Origin: Crenothrix polyspora
GTDB taxonomy: Bacteria; Pseudomonadota; Gammaproteobacteria; Methylococcales; Methylomonadaceae
Assembly: GCA_945903675.1 (NCBI GenBank)
Contig: CAMDOP010000040.1
Coordinates: forward strand, 1-15,587
Reading direction: 5' to 3'
DNA: 15,587 nt
Under the pieces are notes generated by a model. The model was not told where the DNA came from and searched no databases. It worked only from the letters and a program-made list of their open reading frames with translations. Both the position numbers and the translations under genes were made by a program. This document shows, one piece after another, positions 6,403 to 14,568 of the stretch. Within the stretch, counting starts at the first letter, position 1, and each line of letters starts with the position of its first letter.

Positions 6403-6510
6403 CAACTTAAGGTGGGGCAGTTTAGGTTAAATGCTCACTTTTCCTAAGCGCAGACAAAGGGCTAAAGGCTAAAGGCAAAGAGTTAAGCCCCGCATCTGCA
6501 CCTTAAGTTG
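6403..6510. repeat. Imperfect long inverted repeat downstream of the HIT gene
   Basis: CAACTTAAGGTG (6403-6414) is perfectly inverted as CACCTTAAGTTG (6499-6510), and the inner GGGGC and GCCCC (6486-6491) extend the pairing imperfectly. The loop contains GGGCTAAAGGCTAAAGGC short repeats, and GCAGAC...AAAGG there can alternatively pair with CCTTTCGTCTGC at 6543-6554. No coding frame is present. It may be a decayed MITE-like element in the gap between two convergent genes. Confidence 0.5.
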
Positions 6511-6592
6511 CTAGCCTCCTAGACTTAATCTTTCGCCCTGAGCCTTTCGTCTGCTCTCAAGCTGTCCCGATTTAAGTTCGTAGTCTTAATTT

Positions 6593-6646
6593 GGAGTAAA
6601 ACAGCTTCAGCTGTTTTACTAGCAACAGCTGAAGCTGTTGAACTCC
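6593..6646. terminator. Long nested hairpin between convergent HIT and acs genes
   Basis: AACAGCTTCAGCTGTT (6600-6615) and AACAGCTGAAGCTGTT (6624-6639) are exact reverse complements across an 8-nt loop, flanked by GGAGT (6593-6597) and ACTCC (6642-6646). Each 16-mer is itself nearly palindromic, so alternative smaller hairpins are possible. It lies 23 bp past the acs stop and would stop transcription from both sides, though no U-tract follows. It may also be a dispersed REP-like unit. Confidence 0.6.
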
Positions 6647-6668
6647 AGCCCAGTTAATTAACTACTTG

Positions 6669-8606
6669 CTATTTATTAGCACGGTGTTTGATGATGTCCT
6701 CTGCCACCGCTGGATCTGCTAGAGTAGAAATGTCGCCTAGATTATCTAATTCATTGGCGGCTATTTTACGTAGAATACGACGCATTATTTTGCCAGAACG
6801 CGTTTTGGGTAAGCCAAGCGCCCATTGAATAATGTCGGGATTGGCGATAGCACCAATTTCAGTTCTTACTAGCGCAATTAGTTCTTTGCGTAGCTCTTCG
6901 GTAGGTGTTACGCCTACATTCAAAGTGACGTAAGCGTAGATGCCTTGGCCTTTAATGTCATGCGGATATCCGACTACTGCCGCTTCTGCAACCTGAGGAT
7001 GTAATACTAAGGCACTCTCTACTTCTGCAGTTCCCATGCGATGCCCCGAAACATTGATGACATCATCAACACGTCCGGTAATCCAAAAATAACCATCCGC
7101 ATCACGGTTGGCACCATCACCCGCAAAATAATAACCTGGATAATTCTTAAAATAGGTTTCGACAAAGCGTTGATGATCGCCATACAGTGATCGAGCTTGT
7201 CCCGGCCAAGGGCGACTAATTACCAGTACGCCTTCAGCAACACCTTCCATGATATGGCCTTGTTGATCCATGATTTCGGGTATGATGCCAAAAAAGGGCA
7301 GGGTGGCTGAGCCAGGTTTTAAAGGTGTGACTCCGGGCAAAGCTGTGATTAAAATACCGCCAGTTTCAGTTTGCCACCAAGTGTCCATAATCGGACAACG
7401 ATCATTACCTACCACATGATAATACCATTCCCAGGCTTCAGGATTAATCGGCTCTCCTACACTGCCTAGTATGCGCAAACTTGTACGATCAGTTCGTCTA
7501 ACAAAATCATCACCCTGTGCCATCAAGGCGCGGATGGCGGTAGGGGCGGTATAAAAAATATTCACTTGATGTTTGTCAATGACGCGCCAAAATCGGTCGG
7601 CTTCCGGATAAGTGGGAACACCTTCAAATAACAAAGTCGTTGCACCGTTACATAAAGGGCCATAGATCATGTAAGAATGGCCTGTGACCCAACCGATATC
7701 AGCAGTACACCAATAAATATCACCGTCGTGATAATCAAATACATATTTATGGGTCATGGCGGCATATAACAAATAACCGCCAGTGCTATGTAGTATGCCT
7801 TTTGGTTTTCCAGTGGAGCCAGAGGTGTAAAGTATGAATAAAGGATCTTCAGCATCCATTTCTTCAGGGGGGCAAATACTTGAGGCCTCTACCATAGCTT
7901 GGTGATACCAGAGGTCACGCGGCTCATGCCAAGCTATTGGATTTCCGGTATTTTTAATGACGATGACTTTTTTAAGCTCTGGACAAGATGCAGCGGCTAG
8001 ATCGACATTGGCTTTAATGGCAATCGTTTTACCACCCCGACAACCTTCATCTGCACAAACAACATAGTGACAATCAGAATCTAATAGTCGGTCTTTTAAG
8101 GCTTCAGCTGAAAAACCACCAAAAACAACAGAATGTACCGCGCCTATACGGGTACAAGCTAACATTACGCTTGCCGCCTCGCTGATCATAGGTAAATAAA
8201 TACAAACCCTATCACCTTTTTTAACGCCTTGAGCTTTTAGGACATTGGCAAATTTACACACGTCTTCGTGCAATTGACGGTAAGTAATTTTTTTATCATG
8301 AGTGGGATCATCGCCTTCCCAGATAATAGCGACTTGCTCAGCGCGGGATTCGAGATGTCTATCAATACAGTTGACGCTAACGTTAAGCTTAGCGCCTTCA
8401 AACCAGCGGATAAAACCAGTCGGATAGTCATAGTTCATGACGGTATGCCAGGACTTATTCCAGGTTAGAAATTGCTGTGCTTGCTCCGCCCAAAAGAGCT
8501 CAGGTTGTTCTATGGATTGCTTATAAAGCGCATGATAGCTTTCGGCATTAATATGCGCTGATGCCGCTATTTCTGGTTTTACATCATAAACTTTAACGTT
8601 TGACAT
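6669..8606 (-). CDS. acs: Acetyl-coenzyme A synthetase (AMP-forming)
   Basis: 645 residues, the usual Acs length. It activates acetate with ATP to acetyl-AMP and then acetyl-CoA. Seen in order: the Acs N-terminal region (NYDYPTGFIRWFEGAKLN), the P-loop-like AMP-binding motif YTSGSTGKPKG (260-270), the acetate-pocket WWQTETGG (410-417) whose Trp restricts the enzyme to small acids, the hinge GRVDDVINVSGHRM (511-524), and PKTRSGKIMRR (600-610) with K606, the lysine that is acetylated in known Acs enzymes to switch them off. All residues look intact. It is a single gene 71 bp downstream of the zeta-kinase gene on the same strand. A weak AGAG lies upstream of the ATG, and no clear promoter was chosen. 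Confidence 0.97.
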   Translation of the reverse strand: MSNVKVYDVKPEIAASAHINAESYHALYKQSIEQPELFWAEQAQQFLTWNKSWHTVMNYDYPTGFIRWFEGAKLNVSVNCIDRHLESRAEQVAIIWEGDDPTHDKKITYRQLHEDVCKFANVLKAQGVKKGDRVCIYLPMISEAASVMLACTRIGAVHSVVFGGFSAEALKDRLLDSDCHYVVCADEGCRGGKTIAIKANVDLAAASCPELKKVIVIKNTGNPIAWHEPRDLWYHQAMVEASSICPPEEMDAEDPLFILYTSGSTGKPKGILHSTGGYLLYAAMTHKYVFDYHDGDIYWCTADIGWVTGHSYMIYGPLCNGATTLLFEGVPTYPEADRFWRVIDKHQVNIFYTAPTAIRALMAQGDDFVRRTDRTSLRILGSVGEPINPEAWEWYYHVVGNDRCPIMDTWWQTETGGILITALPGVTPLKPGSATLPFFGIIPEIMDQQGHIMEGVAEGVLVISRPWPGQARSLYGDHQRFVETYFKNYPGYYFAGDGANRDADGYFWITGRVDDVINVSGHRMGTAEVESALVLHPQVAEAAVVGYPHDIKGQGIYAYVTLNVGVTPTEELRKELIALVRTEIGAIANPDIIQWALGLPKTRSGKIMRRILRKIAANELDNLGDISTLADPAVAEDIIKHRANK

Positions 8607-8677
8607 GCGTTAATACTCTATTGGGCTGAGTGATGGGTCTGATGGGCATATATTACCCTATAATGACTAAGTTTAGC

Positions 8678-10840
8678 TTATTCTTGTAGCCGTGTAATCC
8701 AAGGATCTTTAGCATAAGGATCTACATGAAAAGCCAGTGATTCTGGTTTATGTAATAAGCCATCTACACCCGAAGCATTAGGATTTAACTGCCTCTTTTC
8801 AACAAAATCAACCAATCGTCTAGCGTTATAAATGACCAGTACACGATTACCTATACTGCTGTGATAGATTTGAAAACCAACGTTTGTTTCTGAGAAAAAA
8901 GGATTTCTATTAATTAGTTCATCTAATTTAGCGTAATCGTTGAGTGCTAAATTACTTAAAATTGAATTCTGATGGTTTTTTATCAACAATTCAAGATAAG
9001 GTTGTAATGTCCCTGCTCGTTGCTGCTGTTGCAGTTTACGAACTTCTTGATCAGAAAACGAAAAGCTTTCGGCAACCAAATAATGCCGATTTTTTTCGCC
9101 ATCATTAGCAAATAAAGATAGCTTATCTAGCTGATGATGTTCTAAGGCATTATAGAATGATCGTGGGGCACGTATGTGTTTATCCACCGTTACTACCCAA
9201 GGCAGAGCACGGCCTGTAGTTTCGTAACGCTCTTTAACGCTATCTATCACATTAGAGCGAATTAGCTCATATTCTCGATCTTTAGGTTTAACAATAAATG
9301 CATCAACGGCTGTTATTTGAGTATGAAAACCGGCCTCTGCAAATTGCTGGATAATTGTTGAATATCGTGGTTGATATGGAATGCCAGTGCCATCATATAG
9401 TAGGTTGATATGATTCTCTTTGGCATGTTCGGCAACGGCATCTCTTAATCTATTGGCAAAGGGCTCTACATAAACATAATCATCACTGTGATGACTGGCA
9501 GCTGTTAGAACTTGATAAAGATCACTCTTTTTACGGAACTCATCTAAAGAAGCGATGACATAATTATCGCTACAATGTGCCTCGGCAATATCTTCAACAG
9601 CTGTTTTTCCAGCACCTGCGCCACCCATAGACATAAATAACATTGGCTTAGTGACGGGATATTTATCTTTAAAGAGCAGTTCTTTTTCGACCTCTAGTTT
9701 ATTAATGATTTTATTTAAGCGTTCATGCGCAATCTCAACGGCGCGCTCCAGTCTACTATCATCATTAGCAGCGCTAATTAATAACTCTTTAAGTGCGGGG
9801 ATTTTTACCAAATCAAATATGGTCGCTTTACTTCCTTGACACTGCTTAAGCAATTCTACTAATTCTGTGTGGGCGGGGGTGCGAAGACCTGTCAGCATGT
9901 TAATGTCTAAACAAAATAAAGGAGCAGCACCATCTTCGCTAATACTGATGCCATCAATTTCATAACATCCTGTTTTTCTAATATCTTCGGTTCCCGGCAA
10001 ATAACCAATCATTATTTCAAGGGTGCATAACGGGTAATCTGCTAAATGCTTGCCTGCAATGAATAGCTCTTGCTTAATATTATCTAAGGGCACTAAGCCA
10101 CCATTGACAGCAACTAAGCAGTTTATGCCGTTTTCGGTGGTATGTGATAAAAAAGGAATACCTGAGATAAAGTGTTTGTTTTCTGGCCATTTCCCATAGG
10201 CGTTAGCTTGGTTTTGTAAACTTTTGCTGCGCGTAGGATCTAGTGCATGCTCAAAAGCTAAAGTAATTTCTCTTAGCGTAGTATTAGGGTTATGTAATGC
10301 GACTGCATCGCTGGTGTCAATACGCCTAAAATCTATACCTTGTTCATAAACGCTTTTGATGGCGGGTAATTTACCTAACATAGTGATAAAAAAATCCAGT
10401 GTTAAGCGATTACCGTAACTAAATGGCCGGACTTCACGCATTTTTTGATAAAAACTTGCCAGTCTTTCTGCTATATTATCAACCTTAATAACAAAGCCAT
10501 TATTATCAAAAATTGCGGTGTCATTGTTGTCGCTTTCATCATCTAACACCAAGCGTTCTATCGTTTCACGAAAGGTTTTGCGTCTATCCGGATCGGTCAT
10601 AGTGCCTGGGCGATGACTGACAGTAGACTGTTCCTTCCAGTCTTGAAACATTTCGCGATGGATACGAGAGAATAGGGCAGTTAAGTATGTAACGCGCTTA
10701 GTTTGATCATGAGATACAGTACCTTCTGCTTCTTGTTGTAAGGTAGATAATAATTTTGTGCCTTGGGAAATCGCTAATGCAATACGTAGTTTTTTGAGTT
10801 GTCTGTAACCAGAAACTCTTGGGATATCTGTTGTATTCAT
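8678..10840 (-). CDS. Large zeta-toxin family kinase with a degenerate Fic-like N-terminal motif
   Basis: 720 residues. The middle (about 398-570) is a zeta-toxin/P-loop kinase domain: Walker A GGAGAGKT (406-413, K412), an ASLDEFRK segment with the candidate catalytic Asp (D433), LLYDGTG (480-486) and a basic stretch with RSNVIDSVKERYETTGR. Zeta toxins phosphorylate UDP-N-acetylglucosamine or other small molecules. Short zeta toxins have about 280 residues; this is a multidomain form. In the N-terminal half, AERLASFYQKMREVRPFSYGNR (124-145) mirrors the Fic core HPFxxGNGR but with Arg for the catalytic His and one Gly missing, so AMP-transfer is unlikely. The last 150 residues are unassigned. 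No epsilon-type antitoxin lies beside it, so regulation must be internal or distant, or the protein may not be a toxin. It is divergent from prsK across 121 bp. No strong ribosome site was seen. Confidence 0.8.
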   Translation of the reverse strand: MNTTDIPRVSGYRQLKKLRIALAISQGTKLLSTLQQEAEGTVSHDQTKRVTYLTALFSRIHREMFQDWKEQSTVSHRPGTMTDPDRRKTFRETIERLVLDDESDNNDTAIFDNNGFVIKVDNIAERLASFYQKMREVRPFSYGNRLTLDFFITMLGKLPAIKSVYEQGIDFRRIDTSDAVALHNPNTTLREITLAFEHALDPTRSKSLQNQANAYGKWPENKHFISGIPFLSHTTENGINCLVAVNGGLVPLDNIKQELFIAGKHLADYPLCTLEIMIGYLPGTEDIRKTGCYEIDGISISEDGAAPLFCLDINMLTGLRTPAHTELVELLKQCQGSKATIFDLVKIPALKELLISAANDDSRLERAVEIAHERLNKIINKLEVEKELLFKDKYPVTKPMLFMSMGGAGAGKTAVEDIAEAHCSDNYVIASLDEFRKKSDLYQVLTAASHHSDDYVYVEPFANRLRDAVAEHAKENHINLLYDGTGIPYQPRYSTIIQQFAEAGFHTQITAVDAFIVKPKDREYELIRSNVIDSVKERYETTGRALPWVVTVDKHIRAPRSFYNALEHHQLDKLSLFANDGEKNRHYLVAESFSFSDQEVRKLQQQQRAGTLQPYLELLIKNHQNSILSNLALNDYAKLDELINRNPFFSETNVGFQIYHSSIGNRVLVIYNARRLVDFVEKRQLNPNASGVDGLLHKPESLAFHVDPYAKDPWITRLQE

Positions 10841-10961
10841 AATGATAGCTATATAATTGTATTTTCTTTTTTCTGTGGCAGCTCATAATATTAGTTATGC
10901 TACACAAATAATCTAGTTAGTATCCAATATCAACAAAAACGACTACCCTCAAGAGTACTGC

Positions 10962-13028
10962 ATGAGTTTCATGGAAAATTACGCCTATTATAGTTATTTA
11001 ACAGCAACCGTAGCCAATTTGTTTTTATTGTTTTTTTCTTTAAGGGACACTAAAAAAAATCGGGTATTTCTGCCCTTACTGATGGCTATATTATTATCAC
11101 TGCTTTGGTCAGGTTATATAGCTTATGCTATTTATCATAATGATTTATTAACCTCTACGACTTTGCCCTTAGAAACATTACGGAATACAGCTTGGTTTTT
11201 AGTATTAAGATTCTTAATACTAAAACAGCAGAATAACGCTCATCTAGATAGATATACTAAACTCGATAAAGCCGTCGCATGCATCATAGTGATTATTTTT
11301 ATCCTAGAAATATTTAGTGACTTACGTTATCTGGTGCAACAACTAATAGGTCAGGATATTCGTATTTTTGCTCATGTTATATTTGCAATTATTGGATTGG
11401 TATTAGTTGAGCAAATTTTTCGTAATGCAACACTGGATTTGCATTGGTCCAGCAAGTTTTTATGTGTAGGTCTTGGTGCTTTATTTGGGATAGATTTCAT
11501 TGTATACAGTAAGTCTCTATTGTTTGCGCAAATAGATTTTATGCTGTGGGATTCACGAGGTTTTCTAAACGCCTTAATAGTGCCTTTATTAGTGGTTTCA
11601 GTGCGGCGATTGCAAACTAATTCTGGCGTTAATATTAAAGCGCCAAGGACAACCTTATTCCATACTACGGTGCTCATAGTAACTGGGATTTATTTAGTAT
11701 TTATGTCCTTAGCCGGCTTTTATATCAGAGATTATGATGGTAGTTGGGGAGGGGTTGCCCAGATTATTTTTATCTTTATAGCCATCCTGATGTTATTACT
11801 GTTATTAGTATCTGGAAAAGCTAGATCTATGACTAAGGTTTACTTCAATCAGCATTTTTTTAATTATCGTTATGATTATCGGGATATATGGATTGAGTTG
11901 AGTAAAACGATTGCTCAAATTGACTCTGTTAATGAATTATCTGGCGTTATTATTAAAACATTAATGGAGTTAACTGAAACCTCTGGTGGCGCGTTATGGT
12001 TACTTAATGATCAAAATGATTTTTATTTGGCTGAAGAAATAAATATAAGCTTACAATCTGCCCAGCCTATTAAAACCAATAATTCATTAATTCGTTTTAT
12101 GATAAACAAGAAGTGGGTCATTGATTTTGTAGAGTTTTTAAACACACCTGACGTTTATAATGATGTAGATTTATCACCGTGGCTTACACAAGATCAGTCT
12201 ATTAGCTTAATTGTGCCGCTATTTCGTCAAAACAAATTAGTTGCTTTTGTCGTATTAGCTAAAGCTAAAATAATTAGGCAACTCATGTGGGAAGATCATG
12301 ATTTATTAAAAACAGTTGGGATGCAATTAACCAATGCTTTGGCTCTTAGTCATGCCAGTGAAGCTTTATTTAGGTCCCGTCAGTTTGAAGCCTACAACCA
12401 ACTTTCTGCCTTTTTGGTACATGATCTTAAAAACTTAGTGGCTCAAGTAGCATTAATTGTAAAAAATGCCGAAAAACATAAATATAATCCAGAATTTATT
12501 GATGACTCAATTGAGACTTTAGAGAATGTGGTTTTTAAAATAGATTCTATTTTGGGGCAACTAAAAAAAGGCTGGGTAAAAAATGATTCACTAACACGGC
12601 TTAACCTTAGTGAGGTGATTAAGGATGTAATTGTGCAACAACAAAGCCATAAACCAGCTATAGACTGCATCATGACGTTAGATATATGTGAAGTTATAGG
12701 CGAAAAAGAAAAACTTACCGCCATACTTGGCCATTTAGTACAAAATGCACAAGAAGCTACTGAGGAACATGGTTCAGTACAACTAGTATTGAGTAAAGAG
12801 GACCTATATGCCATTATTGAAATTATAGATACTGGAGTGGGTATGGATGCCAAGTTTGTCGCCGAACGTCTGTTTAAACCCTTTGATACTACAAAAGGCA
12901 ATGCAGGCATGGGCATAGGAGTTTATGAGGCACGTGACACCATATTAAGGCTTGATGGTGAATGTAATGTTGAAAGTAATCTCGGAGTTGGCACTACTTT
13001 TACTATTAAATTGCCCTTAGCTAAATGA
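10962..13028 (+). CDS. prsK: PrsK-type membrane sensor histidine kinase of the XrtA/PEP-CTERM system
   Basis: 688 residues. The N-terminus (about 10-285) is a bundle of roughly eight membrane helices with almost no periplasmic loops. Then come a GAF-like sensory domain (about 320-460) and a histidine kinase core: phospho-acceptor HDLKNLVAQ (H487), N-box HLVQNAQEA (N595), G1 DTGVGM (623-628), F-box FKPFDTTKG (638-646) and G2 GMGIGVYEA (649-657). This many-helix/GAF/kinase layout and the HDLKN form of the H-box are those of PrsK, which with the sigma-54-dependent regulator PrsR controls exosortase-sorted PEP-CTERM genes. prsR usually follows prsK directly but does not here; ompA does. ATGs at 10962 and 10971 are both possible. 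AAGAG (10949-10953) is about 8 nt before the first, and family members commonly start near M-x-N, matching the second. Confidence 0.88.
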   Translation: MSFMENYAYYSYLTATVANLFLLFFSLRDTKKNRVFLPLLMAILLSLLWSGYIAYAIYHNDLLTSTTLPLETLRNTAWFLVLRFLILKQQNNAHLDRYTKLDKAVACIIVIIFILEIFSDLRYLVQQLIGQDIRIFAHVIFAIIGLVLVEQIFRNATLDLHWSSKFLCVGLGALFGIDFIVYSKSLLFAQIDFMLWDSRGFLNALIVPLLVVSVRRLQTNSGVNIKAPRTTLFHTTVLIVTGIYLVFMSLAGFYIRDYDGSWGGVAQIIFIFIAILMLLLLLVSGKARSMTKVYFNQHFFNYRYDYRDIWIELSKTIAQIDSVNELSGVIIKTLMELTETSGGALWLLNDQNDFYLAEEINISLQSAQPIKTNNSLIRFMINKKWVIDFVEFLNTPDVYNDVDLSPWLTQDQSISLIVPLFRQNKLVAFVVLAKAKIIRQLMWEDHDLLKTVGMQLTNALALSHASEALFRSRQFEAYNQLSAFLVHDLKNLVAQVALIVKNAEKHKYNPEFIDDSIETLENVVFKIDSILGQLKKGWVKNDSLTRLNLSEVIKDVIVQQQSHKPAIDCIMTLDICEVIGEKEKLTAILGHLVQNAQEATEEHGSVQLVLSKEDLYAIIEIIDTGVGMDAKFVAERLFKPFDTTKGNAGMGIGVYEARDTILRLDGECNVESNLGVGTTFTIKLPLAK

Positions 13029-13054
13029 TAGCTTTTTATTTATTCTATGAGTTC

Positions 13055-13070
13055 TACTAAATATTTAGTA
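13055..13070. promoter_or_regulatory. 16-bp perfect palindrome before ompA
   Basis: TACTAAATATTTAGTA is fully symmetric and touches a TATAAT (13071-13076) that could be the -10 box of an ompA promoter, with a leader of about 105 nt. There is no good -35. This could be an operator for a dimeric regulator, or a chance AT palindrome. No strong terminator separates prsK from ompA, so partial read-through is possible. Confidence 0.4.
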
Positions 13071-13187
13071 TATAATTTAATACAGTTATTATCCCCAGTA
13101 ACAAAATACCCCTGTTAACCATTCTTCGTCCGTAGCACCTTTTATTTAATTTGTAACTTTTTTTCGTTTTTAATTTGAGGAATTATT

Positions 13188-14249
13188 ATGTTTAAAAAAC
13201 ACTTAATCGCCCTTGCGGCATTAACCAGCATTGCTCTTATCTCGCCTGCTCAAGCTGATGATACAGTAGACAAAAGATGGTATGTGTCACCCTTTGGCTC
13301 TTTTGTTCAACCTGGTGGCGACCGAAACTCCGAAAGTGGTTGGGGTGGTGGTATGGGGGTTGGTAAAATTCTAAATGAACATTTCAATGTTGAATTAAAA
13401 AGCTTTTATCAAGGCTATGATAGCGAAAACAAAAATGGTCGTTGGGATATTACCGGTGGCACCGCAGATGTTCAATATTATATTTCACGAGGTACTTTTT
13501 CACCTTACACCGTCATCGGTTTAGGCGCTATAACATCCAGTCATAATGGTAATAGTGGTATTGGCTTTGTCGGTGAAGCAGGCGCCGGTGCCACTTACGA
13601 AATCAGCGATAATTTTTTACTACGTAGTGATGTTCGCTATCGTTACAATAATAATATTGGCGCGAACCTCCAACAGGGCACTAACGAATTTAATGACTTG
13701 GTTGTTAATATGGGCTTTGTAGTTCCGTTTGGCGCTAAACCTAAGCATGTCGTTGCCCAAAGTCCTGCACCAGCTCCAGCAGTTACACCGATTGTTCAAG
13801 CTCATACAACTGATTGTTCAACATTAGACACTGATCATGATGGCGTTAATGACTGTGCTGACCAGTGCCCTAATACACCTGTTGGTGCCCATGTTGCCAT
13901 TAATGGTTGCTGGACTGTAGAGGTTAAATTTGACAATGACAAAGCCATTATCAAACCGCAATACTTTAAAAATCTTGATAATGCCGCTAATATTATTAAG
14001 AACAATCCTAATTTAATCATTGAAGTTCAAGGCCATACTAGTAAAACTGGCACCTTAAAGCACAATATCAAGTTATCAGAAAACCGTGCTTTAGCGGTTA
14101 AAAAGTATTTAGTGCATGATACACATTCACCGCATTTGACTACACAAGGTTATGGTTGGACTCGTCCTATTGATACTAATGATACTGAAGAAGGGCGTAG
14201 TAATAATCGTCGTGTTCAATTAGAAATTAATGGTAGTCACTCTAAATAA
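13188..14249 (+). CDS. OmpA-family outer-membrane protein with TSP3-like linker
   Basis: 353 residues. A signal peptide of about 23 residues (MFKKHLIALAALTSIALIS, cleavage after AQA) precedes an eight-stranded OmpA/OmpW-like beta-barrel (about 28-183, ending VVNMGFVVPFG). A Pro/Ala-rich hinge leads to a calcium-binding thrombospondin type-3-like repeat, CSTLDTDHDGVNDCADQC, then the OmpA C-terminal peptidoglycan-binding domain (about 244-348). That domain carries VQGHTSKTG (280-288) and LSENRALAVKKYL. In most members the first motif is GHTD and the Asp, together with the Arg of the second motif (R300 here), grips diaminopimelate; here Asp is replaced by S285. GAGGA at 13177-13181 is 6 nt before the ATG. 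It lies 159 bp after prsK on the same strand. A structural/anchoring role at the cell surface is expected. Confidence 0.92.
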   Translation: MFKKHLIALAALTSIALISPAQADDTVDKRWYVSPFGSFVQPGGDRNSESGWGGGMGVGKILNEHFNVELKSFYQGYDSENKNGRWDITGGTADVQYYISRGTFSPYTVIGLGAITSSHNGNSGIGFVGEAGAGATYEISDNFLLRSDVRYRYNNNIGANLQQGTNEFNDLVVNMGFVVPFGAKPKHVVAQSPAPAPAVTPIVQAHTTDCSTLDTDHDGVNDCADQCPNTPVGAHVAINGCWTVEVKFDNDKAIIKPQYFKNLDNAANIIKNNPNLIIEVQGHTSKTGTLKHNIKLSENRALAVKKYLVHDTHSPHLTTQGYGWTRPIDTNDTEEGRSNNRRVQLEINGSHSK

Positions 14250-14268
14250 CAATGGCGTAGTTTAAAAG

Positions 14269-14295
14269 GTTGGGTTGATGTTGTATCAACTCAAC
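14269..14295 (+). terminator. Hairpin downstream of ompA (first)
   Basis: GTTGGGTTGAT (14269-14279) pairs with ATCAACTCAAC (14285-14295) over the 5-nt loop GTTGT, with one G-U pair. It begins 20 bp after the ompA stop. The following sequence TATTATG is only weakly U-rich, so termination may need help. Confidence 0.6.
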
Positions 14296-14315
14296 TATTA
14301 TGTCGCCTAGTATTG

Positions 14316-14340
14316 TTGGGTTGCAAAAGTTGCAACCCAA
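14316..14340 (+). terminator. Hairpin downstream of ompA (second)
   Basis: TTGGGTTGCAA and TTGCAACCCAA form a perfect 11-bp stem around the loop AAG. The TTGGGTTG arm resembles the first hairpin's arm (GTTGGGTTGAT), so the two may be duplicated or may pair alternatively. No T-tract follows. Confidence 0.6.
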
Positions 14341-14568
14341 TCTCCAAATGAAACTACTATAAGTTTTCTCATAGTTCTTTTGTCCGTTTTGCCATGAGTC
14401 TACTTCTACAAATTATTTATCGCATTTTAGTGTTTTACAACAAACTAGACACCTGATTATTCAAATACAAAAACCTAATGGTTCCTAAACATCATGTTTT
14501 GCTCAGCGTAATGCCAGTCAGCAAATAAACTCTGGATGTATGCGCTTGTCTCTGGATCTTATACCTAG
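14341..14568. other. Intergenic stretch leading into a decayed gene
   Basis: No intact gene was seen. It may contain the lost 5' part of the pseudogene that follows, since a frame with LSLDLIPRTL is readable just before it, but I cannot support coordinates. Confidence 0.35.

Noticed and set aside
12443..12916. 157-codon minus-strand frame inside prsK
   Set aside because: It is antisense to the conserved kinase core, whose H, N, G1, F and G2 boxes account for the sequence. The frame is a shadow.
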